Below are positions 22,371-32,525 of a stretch of DNA of 64,000 bases, piece after piece. The notes beneath the pieces were generated by a model. The model saw only the letters and a program-made list of their open reading frames with translations, ran no database searches and had not been told where the DNA came from. The DNA is from Chlorops oryzae (taxonomy: Eukaryota; Arthropoda; Insecta; Diptera; Chloropidae), in NCBI GenBank assembly GCA_020466095.1, contig CM035806.1, forward strand, positions 70,013,077-70,077,076, read 5' to 3'. Every line of letters starts with the position of its first letter. The first letter of the stretch is position 1. The translations under genes and the position numbers were made by a program.

Positions 22371-23030
22371 AAGGTACCTCAGCCAATGTTCAAAGTTGAA
22401 CTTGTTGCGGACAGCTTAAAATTGAAAAAAAAATGAAACGCATCCTATATATAACCTGCGGTACCCTTTACACCGTGCAATTGTTGTTGAGAAGCCTCGT
22501 AAGCGAAGTGGACCAGTCCAATGTACTAATTGCCAGGAGTATGGACATACAAAGTCTTATTGCACCCTACGTGTAGTCTGTGTGGTATGTGGAGAATTCC
22601 ATAATTCTTCCAACTGTGCCTTTAAAGGTTGCAATGAGGAATATATATCGAAGTGTAGCAACTGCGGGGGTGACCACACCGCAAATTACAGAGGCTGTCC
22701 TATTTATAAGGAACTAAAAAGCCGTTTATTGCAGCAAAAGCATACTGCACGTAATCCTCAAAATAAAATTGTGTACCTTGAGGCTCCTGCTAACAAAAAA
22801 GCTACAGAAAATTCTTCAGCTAAACCAGGTGTGTCCCATGCTAGTGCTCTATAGATAGGTACAACCAACACTCAAATTCCATATCAGTCCAATAGCAACA
22901 ATTTAGAAAACATGATTTTCAGTTTGACACAATGCATGACCCAATTTATGACATCTATGCAGAACACACTTCAAGAGCTAGTCCGAGCACAAAATCAGAT
23001 GCTCTAAATACTCAATTCTAAAAAATTAAC
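22371..23030 (+). pseudogene. Jockey gag-like ORF1, zinc-knuckle half
   Basis: Reading VPQPMFKVELVADSLKL continues the gag cut at 5493. An A-run frameshift at about 22423-22433 is followed by KPRKRSGPVQCTNCQEYGHTKSYC, CVVCGEFHNSSNC and CSNCGGDHTANYRGC. These are three CCHC-type knuckles in the spacing usual for Jockey gag. A Pro/Asn-rich tail runs to a stop at 22854. After it, a remnant reading LTQCMTQFMTSMQNTLQEL, characteristic of the gag C-terminus, extends to about 23007. Zinc knuckles bind the element RNA. Confidence 0.85.
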
Positions 23031-23149
23031 ACATTAATCATACATATGTTCATGGAAAGCAGACGGCGTTCGCCAACACAAAACGGAATTAACTTATTTT
23101 CTCTCAAATAATTCTATCGATATCATGCTTCTATCAGAGACACACTTAA

Positions 23150-23662
23150 CGCGGTCCATAAACAGTGAATCTGAATCACCGATCAGCTTGTATGTGTTAG
23201 TGAAAATAATGTAGTGTGCAGCACACTGACACGAATTTTCGTGAATCGCCGATCATTCCGTGATCACGAAATTTTTGGAAATCATGGCATGAATCGTGTG
23301 TGTGGCAAAATTTATTCTTAGGAAAGTGCCGAGCAGTCAACATGTCCACGGAAAAAGAAAATGAGCATGAATTCCTTTTGGAATTTATTGATGTTTATCG
23401 GTCGCTGACTGCTTTGTGGGATGTCAAAAGTAATGACAATGCAGACAAATTTTCTTTTCGCGTTTTTCTTTCTCCTTCACTTAGAATTATTGCGATTGCA
23501 AATAAAACGTCATCCGTTATAGGCATAGCGATGCGAACTTTACTCGACGGCAGCAACAGAAAAATGAATGAATACAGGAATTTAAATCGAATGTATGTCA
23601 GAGCATCGATCACACACGTACAGGGCTGATCGGCGATTCAGAATCACTGTTTATGGACCGCA
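23150..23662. mobile_element. 513-bp internally deleted PIF/Harbinger element (MADF-carrying)
   Basis: The ends YGCGGTCCATAAACAGTG are inverted over about 36 bp and flanked by TAA (23147-23149, 23663-23665). The + strand from 23342 encodes the start of a MADF domain (FLLEFIDVYRSLTALWDV). The - strand from about 23613 encodes a segment ending AIAIILSEGERKTRKE, like Harbinger transposase N-termini (inferred). Two facing half-genes with a lost middle are what an internal deletion of a two-gene PIF element would leave. Another right end is at 38565-38773. Confidence 0.8.
23342..23629 (+). pseudogene. MADF-domain protein fragment of a PIF/Harbinger element
   Basis: The ATG at 23342 opens a 95-codon ORF. 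Residues 5-35 look like the first helix of a MADF (Myb/SANT-like in ADF) domain: acidic start, FLLEFI, VYRSL and LWDVKS. From residue 38 on, the sequence no longer fits MADF and is antisense to the transposase remnant, so the protein is a chimera produced by deletion. In autonomous PIF elements the MADF/Myb-like protein helps the transposase bind DNA and enter the nucleus. This fragment lacks most of the three-helix fold and is unlikely to act. Confidence 0.65.
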
Positions 23663-24999
23663 TAACTGATAAAAAAAAAATTTTCCATACCGGGATATCG
23701 ATTCTACCAAACAAACCACCCTGATGGAAAAGCGCTTGGTGGAACAGCGATTCTAGTTCGATGCAGGATTAAATACTTTTTACTTGAGTCATAGCCTCAA
23801 ATTTCCTAATGACAACATCCATTTCTATACAAAATCGTTGTAGTAATTTGACTTTATCTTCTGTCTACTGTTCTTGGTCACAGAAAAACAGTTTAAGGAT
23901 TTCTTCGATACTCTAGGCAGCAAATTCTTAGCAGCTGGAGATTTCAATGCTAAACATACGCACTGGGGGTCTCGACTTATAAGTCCAAAAGGAAGACATT
24001 TGTATCATAGTCTTACAAACAGCATGGGTAGGCTAGACTTTTTATCACCGGGACAGCCAACATACTGGCCCTCCGATAAAACAAAAATTCCAGACCTCAT
24101 TGATTTTGCCATTGTGAAAGGAGTGGATAGATCACGAGTTATAGTCAAAACAGTCTTCGATCTCTCTTCCGACCACTCACCTGTCTTCTTCAATCTATCA
24201 GAGAAACCAATTTTTGTTGAATCACCTGTAGGACTTACTTCCAACAACACCAACTGGCTAAAATATAAAAAATTTGTTGCTTCTCACATTGATACTAATT
24301 ACAGCAGCGACTGAGCAGTCAACGCTTAGACCAAAAAACTAAGTATAATAAGAATTTCCCTAATAGCAATCAAGGCATAGAAAGGCTTGTCATAGAAAAA
24401 CGTAGGATCAGGCAGGAGTGGCAGCAATCAAGTATTACAGTATGAGAAACGAGCTAATAGGCAATTCAACAAAGCTAATAGGCAATTCACCAAAGGCAAC
24501 AACAACTACACGGCATACCAGGCAATCCACCACGATGCCTCTTTGGGCATTGTTGTCGTCTCTAGAAATTGGGCACGTACAAGCAGTTAGTTTTTTTAAG
24601 GGATTTTTTTTTCATTTATAAACAGAGAAAATCAGATATTATAAAGATTTTTTTAAGAATGATTGTACCATTTTAAACTGTAGAATTTATTTTAACATTT
24701 ATTTTTTCTTTTTAGTAATAGAAAAATTCACGTACTACAAAAAACTGATTTCCTAGTTTTTGGTCTTGTTTAATTTAGACGCTAGTGTGGCATCCATGGA
24801 CAACAGATGGTGCCAAATGGAACGAGTCAATAGTGCAAATCGATGGTGAGAATAGTAACCGGCTACAATTTGAACGTTTAGCTTTTAGAAATGAGACTTT
24901 CTGTCTGTCTGCTTTTCAAAGGTATCCCTTCGTTGTAGGGTTTTTTATAAAATTCTTAAATGCTGCCCTAAAACCAAAATTTTTTGAAATACATAGTGG

Positions 25000-25390
25000 A
25001 ATTATTTATTTGGACTTAGTTAAGGGCATAAAATGTAGATTCCAAATATAGAAAAGTGGCCGCGCCAAATGGCATTATTCGAAAATTGAATTTTACACCC
25101 AAAATTCAGATGGCGCTTGAAACAAACACGGCATAAATACTTATTTTTTAATCGTTGACATCCTCTACAAAAATTGATTTAATCGGCCGATTTTTAGGGG
25201 TGCCTCCAGCGTTAGAATCTGCCTCAAAAATCATTTGAATTGTGTAAAGTCACAAGCTTTCGACACATTTTTGTGAAATGAGGAATTTGAGCTTTGTTTT
25301 AGCCTCCGATAAAAAAATATATAGCTGTTTATCTGTGTAGGGTATACTATGGTCTGGTTCGCTTTACTATAACACCCTTACTTTTTTCAT
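25000..25390. repeat. mini-me/DINE-like fragment
   Basis: It shares AAAAGTGG-CG-GCCAAA, TACACCCRAAATTCARATGG, GGGGTGCCTCCAG and a GTGTAGGGTATACT end with the copies at 35640-37475. Divergence is high. Confidence 0.55.
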
Positions 25391-25812
25391 TTTGAAACAT
25401 GAATTTTAAAAATATATAAATTCCTTTTATGTCGAATTATCTTGCTTTTTATTTGATTTTATTATGTTTTAAGAACTCTTTTGAGTACTCGGTTCAGTAT
25501 CGATAAAAGCTTTGCGCTTAGAGTATTTGTGCATCGCTGACGAAGTCGTTCAATTTAAATGCAATATTGAATACTGATTTGCGGGGGTCGCAGATACTCA
25601 AATGTACTCTAAAATGAAGGAGCATCTCTACTTTGTTGTTTGCAACTTCAGTTTTACTTAAAAAGGGTCAAAATATAAAGCTACGGCATGTATAAAAATC
25701 GCAAATTCTTCGACTTATTTTTGACAGTCAGCTGATTTTTACTCGACTTCACCACACCGTTTGGAGCCAAATAGCATTTTGACAAGCTTTCCCATACTGT
25801 AATACTTGGTCC

Positions 25813-26181
25813 GTGCCTTGTTCGTGTTATGAGATGGCTCCAATCACCAAGTGTAGCTCACATCAGAAGCCTGACGACGGTCATTTAAACGTTTCTTAAC
25901 CTTAAATTTCAATACAACAAAACTAATCCTGACTAAGGATCTGATCCTGTTTACCGCTAAGTCTAAACGTGTGTCAAGGAAGAATAGAAGTACTCAATGG
26001 CACTCGATTGGACAAGTTCAACAAAGCTAAATCGGTCTAACCTAACAAATTCGAAAATAATCCTGACGACGGTCATTTAAACGATCGATCCTTTACATTT
26101 TACTGCAAAAGTTCTATCCTGGCATATGTGGACCTAACTGTGTCCCTGCCATTTTAATTATAACCCAAAAAAAAAAAACTA
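25813..26181 (+). mobile_element. LINE 3' end fragment related to the element at 1-4170
   Basis: It has GACGACGGTC-TTTAAACG twice (near 25871 and 26064), CTGGCATATGTGG and a 12-A tail at 26170-26181 after AACCC. All match the 3' UTR pattern at about 4030-4170. It is a 5'-truncated, diverged copy with no coding remnant recognised. Confidence 0.65.
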
Positions 26182-26515
26182 TATGGTCAAAAACGCAAAA
26201 AAGTACACAGTGACAAGAAATTTTTTTTTCTACATACAGTTGAATGTGGGTGGTAGAATCCCGGTTAGAGTGAACACAAAAATTTTTTCGTTGAGTACTC
26301 TGTAGTGTGAACAGGCAAAAATCTGTGTTAAGTGAACAAAATTTTAATACCGAAAATTTAAAAATACTAACAACACAATAAACGCAATGGAAGCAAAAAC
26401 AAGAAAATTAACAGTTAATCTGATGTCAATTCTTTTGTTTTGCTTGTCATGACGATTTTTTCTCTCTTTCTAACGTATAATATATACCATATAGTAATTT
26501 TGGGAGATTTTTGAG

Positions 26516-26600
26516 TACCCCAGCCGGAAATTTCACTACTTCTTCAGTACTTCCGAAGTGGTGAAAATTCATACTGCGACTACTCGCATTACTAACCCTT
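26516..26600 (+). repeat. Dispersed repeat shared with 33759-33836
   Basis: The block starting CAGCCGGAAA and running through GTGGTGAAAATTCATACTG to ACTCGCATT occurs in reverse complement at 33759-33836. CAGCYGGAAA may be an element end, but its partner was not found. Confidence 0.6.
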
Positions 26601-27088
26601 ACTTCTAATGAAGTTTGTTAGGAGATGGCCGCTATTTTCAGTACTTCAAAATTCATGTGTTATTCATTAGGTAATGGAGTGTATGACCCTGGTCTGCATG
26701 AAAACTTCATTTGGGAAAAGTGCACGTGCTGGCTGGCTAAAATGGATCCAATGTGCATGATTATTTCATTTGAAAATATAGTATATGCTGCTAACATGAA
26801 TGAAAATATCTTTCTGAACAAAAACTATGGTGCCAACGGGAATGAGAATTTCATTTGAAAAAAAAAATACGCAGCAGAAAGCGCTTTCGAACTTGTATGT
26901 TTTCAATGAATATTTTTAAAAATTGTCGGATATGGTCATATTTCGTCACTTCGTGACTGTGACACATCAGCGCCTTCGGAAAGACTTAAGAATTTCAATT
27001 CTTAAGACATCTTAAGTACAAAAAAATTATAAAATTTTTGAGAATTGTAGCACACAGATTGAAAGGCTTTCCCATACTGTAATACTTG

Positions 27089-28800
27089 GCAGCAATGCAG
27101 ATACCCTATTGCAAGGCTCCGATATAAAGCTGCGACAATCGAATTAAAAAAGGCCCTCTCAAGAGAGAGAAATAATGAGTGCAGGAGCTACGTCTCGAAA
27201 TTATCACCACAGGCTATAGGAAAATATTCTTTATGGAAAGCAAGTAAATATATTAATTCGTCGAATGTAGGAGTCCCCTATTAGAGACCCCCATGGAAAT
27301 TGGGCGCGGAGCGATGAAGATAAAGCTAACATATTTGCAAATCATTTAAAGTTGGTTTTTCACCCCAACACCGCTGTTGTAGGCTGTGAAATGCCAGCAA
27401 CTCAATTAAATTCGAGCGATTTTCCGATCATCTTCTGCGCAAATGAAATAAAGAAAATAATCAGTGGTCAATTATCTCCCAAAAAAGCTCCTGGAGAGGA
27501 CAAAATAACTCCAAAAATGATCATAGAGCTGCCACTAATTGCAATTAAGTTTATTACGAAGCTTTTCAATGCTATCATGCGATTCAAATATTTCCTATTA
27601 TGTGGAAATCCTCGTTAATTAAAATGATCCCAAAGCCTGGTAAGGACGCGACAATTGTGTCGTCCTATAGACCAATTAGCCCTCCCCCATGCATTTCAAA
27701 ACTTTTTGAAAAAGCACTGCTCTCTAAATTGACTCCATTTATATCAGAAAATAATATTATTCCAAATCACCAGATCGGTTTCCGTAAAAATCATGGTACT
27801 ATAGAGCAAGTTAATCGTATAACGAATGAAATACGAAAAGCTTTTGAATATAAAGAATACTGTTCTGCTGTCTTTTTGGATGTAGCTCAGGCATTTGATA
27901 AGGTTTGGCACGAAGGACTTATTAATAAAGTAAAATCTCTCCTACCTCCTTCTGACCACGGGATTCTAACGTGCTACTTAAGCAATAGAGTATTTAAAGT
28001 TAAATTTAAAGACCACATTACCCAAAATATAGAAATTAGAGCAGGGAGTGTTCTTGGACCATTCCCATACTTACTGTACACAGCGGATTTCCCTGTAAAC
28101 AGTAACCTTACAATTTCTACTTTTGCCGACGACACAGCTATACTTAGCCGTCATCAAAGCGAGATTTTTTCCTCTCGAAATCTGCAATCACATTTAAAAG
28201 TAATCGAAAGATGGCTTGCGATATGGCGCATCAAAATAAACGAACAAAAAAGTAAGCACGTGACATTTACTCTCAAAAGAGGCACATGCCCACCTATAAA
28301 CAATAAACAATATACTAGTCCCTCAGACAGAAAACGTTGTTTACCTAGGTATTCACTTGGATAGGCGTCTTACATGGCGGAGGCATATAGAAGCGAAAAG
28401 AAACGCATTGAAACTGAAAGCTTCTAAGTTTCATTGACTTATAAACCATCGCTCGCCTTTAAAAATTGAACACTAAATTCTTTTATATAGAAGTATATTA
28501 AAACCAATATGGTTATACGGAGTCGTATTGTGGGGAAATGCTTGTTCCTCCAGCATGGAAATCATACAAAGAGTACAATCAAAAATTCTTCGTGTAATTA
28601 CAGGTGCGCCTTGGTATATACGAAACGCAAATGTCCACCGAGACCTGGAAATACCGTTAGTAAGGGATGAAGTAGCACGCCTGAAATCAGCCTACACAGA
28701 GCATCTGCATCATCATCCCAACGAAATGGCTAGGTCCTTAGCCTTTACTGCTTCGAGTTCTAGACTACGAAGGATTGATCGTCCGACCGTTACGCTCTAA
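27089..28800 (+). pseudogene. Jockey ORF2 reverse transcriptase
   Basis: The reading resumes after the hAT with a basic linker (ELKKAL...KYSLWKASKYI). The RT proper follows across two frames: SPKKAPGEDKITPKM and, after a shift at about 27610, MIPKPGKD, YRPISPPP, VFLDVAQAFDKVWHEGL (first catalytic Asp) and FADDTAIL (catalytic pair, about 28120). A shift near 28330 leads to the thumb (WLYGVVLWGNA, IQRVQSKILRVITGAPWYIRN), ending at 28798. No RNase H follows, as expected for Jockey. Domain order and intact motifs show that this copy decayed only modestly. Confidence 0.9.
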
Positions 28801-29237
28801 AGTATTACCGGGCCCGCATATAGAAGCGGTCGATGCCAACCCGCGAAACCGATTACTTTGCGACAACGATTGTCCAGCTGCGGCAATCGCCACCCGTCGA
28901 AAAGTACGCGTCTACACGATTGACTCATCGCTGTAGATCTAGTTCATATGTCACTCGTCTACTTGATGTGATATACCCGTCAAACACTTTGCGACAAACG
29001 ATTGTCCAGCTGCGGCAATCGCCACCCGTCGAAAAGTACATCGTCTTCACTCCGAGGGGCTCAAATCCATCAGCAGCTCATCCCTTGAATTGAGGTCCGT
29101 CGTATCGAAATACTACTTTATAGTTTATATGCGGTATAAGTAGCTTAAATCTATTTAGAATTAAGATTTGAATACTTATTGTTAGTTCCTATTTAAAGGA
29201 AAATATAATAAATAATGGACAGTTAAAAAAAAAAAAA
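28801..29237 (+). other. Jockey 3' UTR with an internal duplication and poly(A) tail
   Basis: A direct duplication of about 48 bp (CGATTGTCCAGCTGCGGCAA block) begins near 28857 and 28987, about 130 bp apart. Thirteen A residues at 29225-29237 mark the 3' end. Confidence 0.75.
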
Positions 29238-29318
29238 GCTGAAGCGTAGACTGTCATGTGTTTGTCGTAATTTGTTGTTGCGGAAATACAACAAATACAT
29301 GACAGCTTACGCTTCAGC
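29238..29318. repeat. Hairpin-forming inverted repeat
   Basis: GCTGAAGCGTA..CTGTCATGT pairs with ACATGACAG.TTACGCTTCAGC around a loop of about 35 bases, immediately after the Jockey poly(A). It may be a tiny MITE; no duplication was identified. Confidence 0.7.
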
Positions 29319-29342
29319 TTCACTATAATTTCAGCCTAATGT

Positions 29343-29755
29343 CAGAGGTGTTAAAAAATGCAATCATTTCTGAATATTTAGTCTTTGGATTGCCCGAAAA
29401 ATGATTGTAGTCATTTTTTAGTTAGTCAAGAATAAGACTGCAAAAAACAAATCTAAATCATTTTTGTTATTCCTGAATAATTAGTCTTTTTTTTATTCAT
29501 TTTTTCGTTATTCATTGATTGCAATCACTGAATTGCAGTCCCAATGTTCAGGAAAGACTGCATTAAAAATTATTTAGTCAGTACGAGAATTCAGAAAAGA
29601 CTAATTATTCATGAATAACGAAAAAGACTAAAAACTGCAATTTGCAGTCTTTAGTCAGTAATGCGTTTTTATTTTATTGTAGTCATTTAAGTTAGTCAAA
29701 GATTGTGACTTCAACTGATTTTAAATCAAATTGATGGCATTCTTTAACACCTCTG
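29343..29755. mobile_element. 413-bp hAT MITE, CAGAGGTGTTAAA termini
   Basis: The inverted ends CAGAGGTGTTAAARAATGC are flanked by CCTAATGT and TCTAATGC, which look like a slightly decayed 8-bp duplication. The interior is full of AGTCATTT / GACTAA repeats and is non-coding. Confidence 0.8.
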
Positions 29756-30864
29756 TCTAATGCTCATACAAACGAACAGCGACACGGATATTTTAAAAAT
29801 TTCGATAGAGTATGCTATGTTATTTTCTTTAAAAATACAGGATTCAGAAATTTGTCTTTGTTTTTCAAATTTGTTTGTTCACATATCCAAAGAGTATGTA
29901 ATGCTAAAACAGGATATAAAGCACTCTTTCGTTGCTTTTAAAAATCAAACACTGAAAGCATGAAATCCAGGAAAGAAAGGCAACGTTTTATATGAAGATA
30001 ACGCGAACGCTAGGAATTCGTAGAATTTGCCGCTCATGGCAAGACAATCAAAACAATCGGACTTCTCGCCTAAAAACATTGAGAAGTGTTTTTCATGCTG
30101 ATTGTTTTTCGGCAGTCCCGCGCGTCTCTGTCGATTGCGTGACATATGTGAATTTGTGAGTGCGCCTATAGCCATACCTACGTAAATTTGTATTTGGACG
30201 TTTGTATATTTTCGCCTTGTTTGCTTGTGAAGAGACGATTGAGACGATTTGCTTTCTCATGAGAGCGAACTCTCTGCTCTAAACCGGGTTGTCGCGTAAA
30301 TTGAACGATGAACATGTTGAACGCACATTGAGTTTTCCGGCGTCAGATTCTCGCTATTCGAGTCTCCTATCATGGATTTAATAGACGTTATCACGTCAAA
30401 AAAAAAACGTGTCTCTCAAGATTCGTATGCGAAGGTAACCGTTCTTTCGAAAAGCTCAAAAGAGCACAACCAGTCCCTGATGCATCTTCTGAAATCTTTC
30501 TTTTCAAATATCTGTCTAAACAATTGAATTTGAATGAACTTGAACGTGTGTACACAATTGGCACCGTTTCCTTTGAATGAAATTTTCTATTGAGTCTATT
30601 CGTTAAAATTCGATTGTATGATATATATAAGTATATATTGTGTGATACTGTATGTACGAATAAAACTCAGAACACCATTAGTTGCGGCTAAAGAAAAATT
30701 ACTAGGACGACAAAGGACTGCTAAACACAACATGGTCGAAACGTTTTGTTTCTGCAACCAGGAAAATAACATATTTGTTGTGTAAACAAAATCATTTGAA
30801 CAAGTGGAGTGCATCGAAAAGGCTCATGCTAAATCAATAATTAAAAAAAAAAAAGTTTTCCCTA
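29756..30864. other. Unassigned AT-rich DNA upstream of the drosha-like fragment
   Basis: No gene, element end or RNA was recognised. If the drosha-like fragment arose by segmental duplication, this stretch could include its old 5' flank, which is inferred. Confidence 0.5.
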
Positions 30865-32098
30865 TCCACCGCCGCTGCCTGCCACCGAGCCGCTACCACC
30901 TATGCCTAGTGTGCCGCCACCACTGCCTCCAACAAAAAAAATCAAACGATAACAACAACTGCTTCTACGGTATACTATCGACCATTCTCTCAACCTGTGC
31001 AGCAAATGGATTTCTCAGTGCCACCGCCGACTGTTTTATGTGCCGCTGTTCCGCCAAGTGCTGCCTTTTCTTATGCATTGCCTTCTCACCCGGTATCGTA
31101 CTACACGTGTGAACAGTATTACGATTCTTACTACGGTTACGGTGGTTCTTATGGACACAAGTACAATTTTAAGACAACCTCCGCCGCCTCCGCCGCCGCC
31201 ACCACCACCAGCAGAAAAACGAAAAAATTATGAGAACGAAAATTATAAAAGTCACAGTAAACATGCACGCCCTAGCTTCCACGGAGAAACATTTTTTAAT
31301 AGCGACCCAAGAGGCCGGGATGAAAATTTTCCGCGAGTGAGATCTTCCAATTATATTAAAAAGTGGGAAAGTGAGAATAGAAGGATGTAGGGAAATAGCT
31401 AATGATATTTCCTTATTCTTCTAAGAGTGACCACCGTGGACCATCCTATAACAGTTATAGATTAAATAGGTCTTATACACGTCACAGAAGCAGAGAACGT
31501 AGTCGCTCATCTTCTGCTGAACGGATTGTAGAGCGGAGACACCATTGCACTGCAGAACCCGGAGGGAGAATCATCAGATCGCATCACGGAAAGAATACAC
31601 GAGCGCAAACCGGAAACTGAGAGAGATCGTTTACTGCGAATTGAGTGAACTTGATGAAAATACGACTGAAGTATGGGTACGTTTTTCACCTGGCGACCTA
31701 TTTTATAGATGTACGTATACTATAAATGAAGTTCATGCTACAGCACGTTGCGAGACGCTCTGCCGCCTTTTCGATGAGGAGCTGGTGCAACGCGCAGAAC
31801 GTATACGTCAAACTCAAGAGCCGTATAAGCTACCAGCACGTAGAACACTTCGTCGTGTTTGTAAACATAAATCTGAAGCTGGTTTCTCTTCGGACCATTC
31901 CTCTGACGAAGCGCTTAAAATCGAGCAGGATAGCATTCGTCATGGCATATATCCCGGTGAAACTGGATATCCAAAATGCATTCTCAATTCGAATAACGCT
32001 TCAAAATTGCATCACTGTCGTATAACGATTTCGACTCCAACAAATTTTTTAACAAGACACCAACAATCATTAAACATGACGATCATGAATTTCTATAT
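30865..32098 (+). pseudogene. drosha: drosha (RNase III of the microRNA pathway) partial pseudogene
   Basis: Three frames together resemble the N-terminal half of Drosha. They show a Pro/Tyr-rich segment (30997-31170), a run of eleven Pro near 31183, an Arg/Ser-rich segment (RHRSRERSRSSSAER at about 31479), then an EVWVRFSPGDLFYR / LCRLFDEELVQRAERIR stretch and IRHGIYPGE. The end reads RITISTPTNFLT and then TPTIIKHDDHEF in another frame. These match conserved blocks before the RNase III domains of Drosha, which crops primary microRNAs in the nucleus. At least four frame breaks, an internal loss before IRHGIYPGE and the absence of both RNase III domains show a dead fragment. Retro-copy or segmental duplication is undecided. 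Confidence 0.75.
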
Positions 32099-32145
32099 AA
32101 TATAATATTATAATATATATAATATAAAAATATGTTCTTTGTTAA

Positions 32146-32397
32146 CTAATCTTCAAATTCAGCTGAGCGATCTTCTTCGTCGTTGTTGCTGGAAATGTCC
32201 GTTGTGTTCTCTACTTGACCGGAATTCATGGCATTCAAAAAGGACTTTAGCAATTTGTTATTCAATTTATCATGCTGAGTCAGTTCATGTTGTTGTTGTT
32301 GTTGGTCAGGTTGTTGCTCAGATCGATTCTCAGATTGATTCTCTGGTGTTGGCATTTTTATCTGCACTATGTCTGGCTTGCTCAAAAAATCGTGCAT
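32146..32397 (-). other. Possible C-terminal exon of an unknown host protein
   Basis: An 83-codon ORF on the - strand reads as a Gln-rich, acidic tail: PTPENQSEN, a QQQQQ run, LLKSFLNAMNSG, ending in DEEDRSAEFED and a stop. Composition looks like a genuine protein C-terminus rather than random frame noise. It faces the drosha-like fragment tail to tail at about 50 bp. Upstream (32400-32520) the - strand is open but AT-rich. No family was recognised. If it came with the drosha fragment, the block is a segmental duplication covering two convergent genes. Confidence 0.35.
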
Positions 32398-32525
32398 ATA
32401 GAATTTTATAAATATTACAACGAATATTTAACTGATAAGACTCAAGAAACTTGATTTGTTTCAATTTGCTTGTTATTGTTGACTGTCTTCCTTCTCTTTG
32501 ACATTCGTGAATTCTTATTTGAAGT

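Larger units (their letters stand above)
23031..24428 (+). pseudogene. Jockey ORF2 endonuclease and linker
   Basis: The endonuclease starts near 23040 with SWKADGVRQHKTEL and the LLSETHLT block (metal-binding Glu). The PIF element at 23150-23662 interrupts it exactly there. The reading resumes with IPGYRFYQTNHPDG. After frame breaks around 23780-23870, the AGDFNAKHTHWGS block (23936) and DLSSDHSPV (catalytic His, about 24165) follow in a 146-codon ORF at 23874-24314. The linker to the RT (RRIRQEWQQS) ends at 24428, where a hAT is inserted. Confidence 0.85.
24429..27088. mobile_element. 2.66-kb hAT-like element with CAAGTATTACAGTATG termini
   Basis: The ends CAAGTATTACAGTATGAGAAA and TTTCCCATACTGTAATACTTG are flanked by the perfect 8-bp duplication GCAGCAAT (24421-24428, 27089-27096). 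A second right-type end lies internally at about 25788-25812, so the interior may be two tandem or nested copies. No transposase ORF was seen. The interior holds a mini-me-like fragment and a LINE 3' tail. Confidence 0.75.
4171..29237 (+). mobile_element. Jockey-clade LINE, fragmented by nested insertions
   Basis: Pieces in order on one strand are a 5' UTR candidate (4171-4522), gag N-half (4523-5493), gag C-half (22371-23030), endonuclease (23031-24428), RT (27089-28800), a 3' UTR and a 13-A tail at 29225-29237. No RNase H is present, as in Jockey elements. Four insertions interrupt the reading: a MITE at 4867-5070, the mini-me-like nest at 5494-22370, a PIF element at 23150-23662 and a hAT at 24429-27088. 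At each insertion the protein reading resumes on the other side. The exact 5' end and the element's own target duplication were not found. Confidence 0.85.

Noticed and set aside
30945..31240. Gln/Pro/Ala low-complexity ORFs as separate small genes
   Set aside because: They are frame variants of the Pro-rich N-terminal part of the drosha-like pseudogene.
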